NCBI RefSeq assembly: GCF_008704795.1
Contig: NZ_CP023690.1
Span: forward strand, 4,040,501 to 4,104,500
Length of the DNA stretch: 64,000 nt
From: Streptomyces spectabilis
Lineage (GTDB): Bacteria > Actinomycetota > Actinomycetes > Streptomycetales > Streptomycetaceae
Direction: 5' to 3'
In this document: positions 59,945 to 64,000 of the stretch, in pieces
Numbering within the stretch: position 1 is the stretch's first letter
How the letters are laid out: every line of letters starts with the position of its first letter
Translations under genes and position numbers: made by a program
Notes under the pieces: generated by a model
The model's input: only the letters and a program-made list of their open reading frames with translations
Told to the model about the DNA's origin: nothing
The model's database searches: none

Positions 59945-60853
59945 GTGACCCAACTCCTGGAGAAGCCCCCCGCCCCGGCCGCCGCCCCGTCCCCGGCCGA
60001 GCTCGCCGCCCGCCACGGCCTCGCGGTCAGCGGCGCCCGCGTCCCGCTCGGCACCTATGTGCGCAGGCTGTGGCGGCGGCGCCACTTCGTCACGGCCTTC
60101 GCCACCGCCCGGCTCACCGCCCAGTACAGCCAGGCGAAGCTCGGCCAGCTCTGGCAGGTCATGACGCCGCTGCTCAACGCGGCCGTCTACTACTTCGTCT
60201 TCGGCGTCCTGATGAACACCAAGCACGACGTGCCCGACTACGTGCCGTTCCTGGTCACCGGCGTCTTCGTGTTCACCTTCACGCAGCAGTCCGCCCTCGC
60301 GGGCACACGGGCCGTCTCCGGCAACCTCGGCCTGGTGCGCGCACTGCACTTCCCCCGGGCCGCACTGCCCCTCTCGTACTGCGCCCAGCAACTCCAGCAG
60401 CTGCTCTTCTCCCTGGTCGCGCTGCTCGCGATCCTGCTGTGCTTCGGCGTGCCGCCCACCGCGTCCTGGCTCCTCGTCCCGCCCGCGCTCGCGCTCCAGT
60501 TCACCTTCAACGCCGGGCTCGCGCTCGCCCTCGCCCGGCTCGGCGCGCGGACCCCGGACGTCGCCCAGCTGATGCCGTTCGTCCTGCGGACGTGGATGTA
60601 CGCGTCCGGCGTGATGTGGAGCATCGACAAGGTCCTCGCCGACCGGAACCTGCCGCACGCGGTGACCGTGCTCCTGGAGGCCAACCCGGCCGCCGTCTAC
60701 ATCGACCTGATGCGCTTCGCGCTCATCGACAGCTTCCACGCGAGCCAGCTGCCCGCGCACGTGTGGGCGTGGGCCGTCGGCTGGGCGCTGCTCGCCGGGG
60801 TCGGCGGATTCATCTTCTTCTGGAAGGCGGAGGACACCTATGGACGCGGCTGA
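59945..60853 (+). CDS. tagG: Wall-polymer ABC exporter, permease (TagG/Wzm-like)
   Basis: 302 residues, GTG start. An N-terminal cytoplasmic region (RRLWRRRHFVTAFATARLTAQY with QAKLGQLWQVMTPLLNA) is characteristic of ABC-2 polysaccharide exporters of the TagG/Wzm group. Six helices and the late segment RTWMYASGVMWS follow. It moves an undecaprenyl-linked glycopolymer outward. It overlaps the ATPase gene by 14 nt. Confidence 0.9.
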   Translation: MTQLLEKPPAPAAAPSPAELAARHGLAVSGARVPLGTYVRRLWRRRHFVTAFATARLTAQYSQAKLGQLWQVMTPLLNAAVYYFVFGVLMNTKHDVPDYVPFLVTGVFVFTFTQQSALAGTRAVSGNLGLVRALHFPRAALPLSYCAQQLQQLLFSLVALLAILLCFGVPPTASWLLVPPALALQFTFNAGLALALARLGARTPDVAQLMPFVLRTWMYASGVMWSIDKVLADRNLPHAVTVLLEANPAAVYIDLMRFALIDSFHASQLPAHVWAWAVGWALLAGVGGFIFFWKAEDTYGRG

Positions 60854-61619
60854 GCAGCACGGACGCACCCCCACTGTGATCGCCGACGAGCTGCACATCG
60901 TGTACCGGGTGAATGGCGGGAAGACGGGCAGGGGCAGTGCGACGGCGGCGTTGAGCCGGATCATCCGGCGGGGTGAGTCGCCGGGGGTGCGGAAGGTGCA
61001 CGCGGTGCGCGGGGTGAGTTTCACCGCGTACCGGGGTGAGGCGATCGGCCTTATCGGGTCGAACGGGTCGGGCAAGTCGACGCTGCTGCGGGCGATCGCG
61101 GGTCTGCTGCCCGCGGAGCGGGGCAAGGTCTACACCGACGGCCAGCCCTCTCTGCTCGGGGTGAACGCGGCGCTGATGAACGATCTGACGGGTGAGCGCA
61201 ATGTGATCCTGGGCGGTCTGGCGATGGGGATGAGCCGGGAGCAGGTCAAGGAGCGCTACCAGGACATCGTGGACTTCTCGGGGATCAATGAGAAGGGCGA
61301 CTTCATCACGCTGCCGATGCGGACGTACTCCTCGGGCATGGCGGCGCGGCTGCGGTTCTCCATCGCGGCGGCCAAGGACCACGACGTCCTGATGATCGAC
61401 GAGGCCCTGGCCACGGGCGACCGCAAGTTCCAGAAGCGCTCCGAGGCCCGCATCCGCGAGCTGCGCAAGGAGGCGGGCACGGTCTTCCTGGTCAGCCACA
61501 ACAACAAGTCGATCCGTGACACCTGCGACCGGGTCCTGTGGCTGGAGCGCGGCGAGCTGCGCATGGACGGGCCCACCGACGAGGTCATCAAGGAGTACGA
61601 GAAGTTCACCGGCAAATAG
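60840..61619 (+). CDS. tagH: Wall-polymer ABC exporter, ATPase (TagH/Wzt-like)
   Basis: 259 residues. Walker A GSNGSGKST (73-81), signature YSSGMAARL (163-171) as in TagH/Wzt rather than LSGGQ, Walker B VLMIDEAL (183-190) and VFLVSHNNKSI. The signature marks polysaccharide exporters. There is no C-terminal carbohydrate-binding extension, so the polymer is not capped-end selected as in some Wzt. Codons up to about 61370 favour G-ending forms (CGG, GGG, GTG) more than the flanking genes do. Confidence 0.92.
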   Translation: MDAAEQHGRTPTVIADELHIVYRVNGGKTGRGSATAALSRIIRRGESPGVRKVHAVRGVSFTAYRGEAIGLIGSNGSGKSTLLRAIAGLLPAERGKVYTDGQPSLLGVNAALMNDLTGERNVILGGLAMGMSREQVKERYQDIVDFSGINEKGDFITLPMRTYSSGMAARLRFSIAAAKDHDVLMIDEALATGDRKFQKRSEARIRELRKEAGTVFLVSHNNKSIRDTCDRVLWLERGELRMDGPTDEVIKEYEKFTGK

Positions 61620-61649
61620 GAGCCCCCTCGCCCTCTCCCCCCTCCCCCT

Positions 61650-61679
61650 TTGTGCCACCAATGTCCAGATCATTACACT
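61650..61679 (+). promoter_or_regulatory. Candidate promoter of the transferase gene at 61710
   Basis: TTGTGC (61650-61655), 18 nt, TACACT (61674-61679), in the only A+T-rich stretch of this gap, about 30 nt before the GTG. Confidence 0.42.
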
Positions 61680-61709
61680 ATGGGGCATTGAGCGACGTTA
61701 GGAGTGCGC

Positions 61710-63914
61710 GTGCGACCACAGCTGAGCGTCGTCGTCCACGGCCGCAACGTCCAGGGCCACTTGGGCGAGAGCCTCGACGCCCTCGCCCGCCAGGCCGGCG
61801 CCGACGTGGAGGTCGTCGTCGCCGCCGTCGGCACCTCCGCGCGGGCGGCGGCCGCCCGCCACCCCGGCCTCACCCTCGTCGCCCTGCCCGAGGAGACCCC
61901 GGACGGCGCGGCGCGCGCGGCGGGCGCCGCCCGCGCCGGGGGCCGCTGGCTGCACTTCGTGCCCAGCAAGGACAGCGTGCCGACGGGCGCCGCCCGCGCC
62001 GTCGCCGAGCGCGCGGCCGCGCTGCCGGACACCGTGGACGTCCTGCTCACCGACCACACCAGGTCGACGTGGCGCCACACACGGCGGCCGAGCCCCGACG
62101 GCCGGTTCCTGGCGGAGCCGGGCCGCCGGGAGGTGTCGCTCGCGGACTGCCCCGACCTGCTCAAGGTCACCCCGGTCCTGGGCAACCGGGTGCTGCGCCG
62201 GGACTTCTGGCGGGACCGCCAGGACCTGCTTGCCACGGACGACGAGCTGTTCGCCGCGTACGCCGCGCTCCTGACCGCCGACCGGATCGCCGTGTTCGAC
62301 CAAGCCGCCCTGGAGGAGCGCCGGTTGCGGCCCGAGAGCCTGCCGCCGCCGACGGCCGAGGACCACTTCGCCCTCCTGGAGACGTACGAGCGACTGCTGC
62401 GCCTGGCCGAGCAGCGGGCGGCGGGCCCGGGTCCCTTCGGCGTCCTGTACGTGGCGATGGTCACCGCGGGCCTGCGGACCGTCGCCCGCGCGGGGCTCCC
62501 GGAGCCGCAGGCCCGCGAGTTCTTCCACCGCGCCGCGCTCGCGGCGGTCGCCTTCCGGCCGCCCGGGCACCGGCGCCCCGGCGGCCTGGAGGGTGTGCGC
62601 CGCCGCCTGCTCGAAGAGGACGCGTACACGAAGTACCGCGCCTTCCAACTGGCCGACCAGCGGCGCCGCAAGCTGAGATCGGCGGTGGCGGGCGGCAGGC
62701 GCAGGGCGGCGAAGACGGTCCGCGACATCCAGTACCACCAGGACCTGAGGCGCCCCCTCGACCCCCGCCTCGCGGTGTTCTCGGCCTACTGGGACCGGGG
62801 CGTCGCCTGCAACCCGGGCGCGATCGCGGCGAAGCTCGCCGAGCTCGCTCCCCACATCCACCCGGTGTGGGTGGTGTCGCGGGCCAACGAGCCGCTGCTT
62901 CCGCCGGGCACGGACCACGTCGTCCCCGGCACCCGCCGCTACTGGCGCGTCATGGCGACGGCGAAGTACCTGGTGAACAACGCCAACTTCCCCAACGCGA
63001 TCGTCAAGCGGCAGGGCTCCGTGCACCTCCAGACCCACCACGGCACCCCGCTCAAGCGCATGGGCCTCGACCAGCTCGACTACCCGGCCGCCGCACAGGG
63101 CCTGAACTTCCACGAGCTGCTCGCCCGCGTCGACCGCTGGGACTACAGCGTCAGCTCCAACAGCCACTCCACCCAGATGTGGCAGCGCGCCTACCAGTCC
63201 CGCTACACCGAGCTGGACCACGGCTACCCGCGCAACGACGTCTACTACACCGCGACGGCCGCCGACGTCCGGGCCGTCCGCGACCGCCTCGGCATCGCCC
63301 CCGGCAAGCGCGCCCTGCTCTACGCGCCCACGCACCGCGACTACGAGGCGACCTGGACCCCGCGCCTGGACCTGGCCGCCCTGGCGAGCCGCCTCGGCGA
63401 GGACACCGTCCTGCTCGTCCGGGGCCACTACTTCTACGGCGGCGCGGGCTCCTCCCCCGCCGCCCCGCGCCGCACCGGCCGGATCGTCGACGTGTCCGCG
63501 TACGACCCGGTGGAGGACCTCGCCCTGGCAGCGGACGCCCTGGTCACGGACTACTCGTCCCTCATGTTCGACTACGCCAACCTGGACCGGCCGATCGTCG
63601 TCTACGCCGACGACTGGGAGACGTACGCGAAGACCCGCGGGGTCTACTTCGACCTCCTGGCCGAGCCCCCCGGCGCGGTGGCGCGCACCCAGGAGGAGCT
63701 GACGGAGATCCTCACCACCGACGCCTGGCGGGACGCGGCGGCGCGGCGGGCGCGGGCGGCCTTCCGGCGCCGCTTCTGCGAGTTCGACGACGGGCGGGCG
63801 GCGGAGCGGGTGGTGCGCCGCGTGTTCCTCGACGAACCGGAGTCGGCGCTGCCGCCCGTCGTACCGCTCGACGAGCGCGTCCCCGCCCCGACCCCCGAGG
63901 AGGCGGTCCTGTGA
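61710..63914 (+). CDS. CDP-glycerol glycerophosphotransferase with degenerate GT2 domain
   Basis: 734 residues from the GTG at 61710, chosen for AGGAG six bases before it; a GTG at 61704 overlaps that site. The N-terminal region keeps the GT-A outline (MRPQLSVVVHGRNVQGHLGESL) but lacks the acidic nucleotide-binding motif and has HFVPSKDSV where paralogues have LDADD-like DxD. The TagF-like domain (about 335-715) is intact: NNANFPNAIVKRQG, LQTHHGTPLKRMG (438-450), YAPTHRDYE, VRGHYFYGG and TDYSSLMFDYANLDRP (613-628). Probably only the phosphotransferase works. Follows the TagGH exporter and overlaps the next GT2 gene by GTGA. Confidence 0.88.
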   Translation: MRPQLSVVVHGRNVQGHLGESLDALARQAGADVEVVVAAVGTSARAAAARHPGLTLVALPEETPDGAARAAGAARAGGRWLHFVPSKDSVPTGAARAVAERAAALPDTVDVLLTDHTRSTWRHTRRPSPDGRFLAEPGRREVSLADCPDLLKVTPVLGNRVLRRDFWRDRQDLLATDDELFAAYAALLTADRIAVFDQAALEERRLRPESLPPPTAEDHFALLETYERLLRLAEQRAAGPGPFGVLYVAMVTAGLRTVARAGLPEPQAREFFHRAALAAVAFRPPGHRRPGGLEGVRRRLLEEDAYTKYRAFQLADQRRRKLRSAVAGGRRRAAKTVRDIQYHQDLRRPLDPRLAVFSAYWDRGVACNPGAIAAKLAELAPHIHPVWVVSRANEPLLPPGTDHVVPGTRRYWRVMATAKYLVNNANFPNAIVKRQGSVHLQTHHGTPLKRMGLDQLDYPAAAQGLNFHELLARVDRWDYSVSSNSHSTQMWQRAYQSRYTELDHGYPRNDVYYTATAADVRAVRDRLGIAPGKRALLYAPTHRDYEATWTPRLDLAALASRLGEDTVLLVRGHYFYGGAGSSPAAPRRTGRIVDVSAYDPVEDLALAADALVTDYSSLMFDYANLDRPIVVYADDWETYAKTRGVYFDLLAEPPGAVARTQEELTEILTTDAWRDAAARRARAAFRRRFCEFDDGRAAERVVRRVFLDEPESALPPVVPLDERVPAPTPEEAVL

Positions 63915-64000
63915 CCCCCGACGTGACGATCACCGTCATCGTCCACAACGACGCGGCCCGCCTGCCGCGCGCGGTCCGCTCCGCGCTCCGCCAGACCCAC
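63911..64000 (+). CDS. GT2 glycosyltransferase, 5' end only
   Basis: Thirty residues visible, starting VTPDVTITVIVHNDAARLPR and ending RSALRQTH at the right edge. This is the first beta-strand and helix of a GT-A fold. The GTG start overlaps the previous stop (GTGA), so it continues the glycopolymer operon. Confidence 0.75.
   Translation, partial: MTPDVTITVIVHNDAARLPRAVRSALRQTH

Overview
The window is a high-G+C chromosomal segment of a Streptomyces. The evidence is strong G/C bias at codon third positions, frequent GTG and TTG starts, ATGA/GTGA stop-start overlaps, and Streptomyces genes in a familiar order: matA-matB, ssrA-smpB, ftsE-ftsX, prfB, then the tandem kinases pkaB and pkaA. From memory this order matches the S. 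coelicolor region around SCO2959 to SCO2990. I saw no tRNA, rRNA, insertion sequence, prophage or CRISPR array.

Layout. 1-8.3 kb: end of a nitrate transporter gene, a lipoprotein/secreted-protein pair under a 26-bp palindrome, the mat operon (surface amino-polysaccharide) and a LysR regulator. 8.4-17 kb: an MFS transporter, a PBP4-type carboxypeptidase, tmRNA with its partner smpB, an S41 protease, ftsX and ftsE, a small zinc-ribbon membrane protein and a sortase substrate. 17-25.8 kb: prfB, the two Ser/Thr kinases and an FHA-FtsK protein. 25.9-29.6 kb: a sugar ABC importer without its own ATPase. 29.8-64 kb: a large cell-wall glycopolymer locus with several GT2/CDP-glycerol-phosphotransferase fusions, a GT4-Stealth fusion, GT-C-like membrane proteins, GalE and a TagGH exporter. 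A two-component system, an imine-reductase-like gene and a TetR gene are scattered through it.

The most notable system lies at 38.0-44.3 kb, inside the glycopolymer locus. A 93-residue precursor has a C-terminal half resembling carnocyclin, uberolysin and amylocyclicin. It is followed by a SpoIIM/DUF95 membrane protein, a tiny coupled ORF, further membrane proteins, two ABC ATPases and a permease, most of them joined by ATGA or GTGA overlaps. I read this as a circular (head-to-tail cyclised) bacteriocin operon. One hairpin lies in front of the precursor gene and another behind it. Next to it is a frameshifted, atypical LuxR-type regulator.

How the parts relate. Much of the window concerns the cell surface: peptidoglycan maturation (PBP4, FtsEX, S41), a surface polysaccharide (Mat), sortase display and teichoic-acid-like polymers. 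The bacteriocin operon is probably an insertion between two glycopolymer transferase blocks. A G-rich dispersed repeat occurs in two places (about 18.4 and 33.1 kb). At the first it appears to have been read into the 3' end of the pkaB-like kinase gene.
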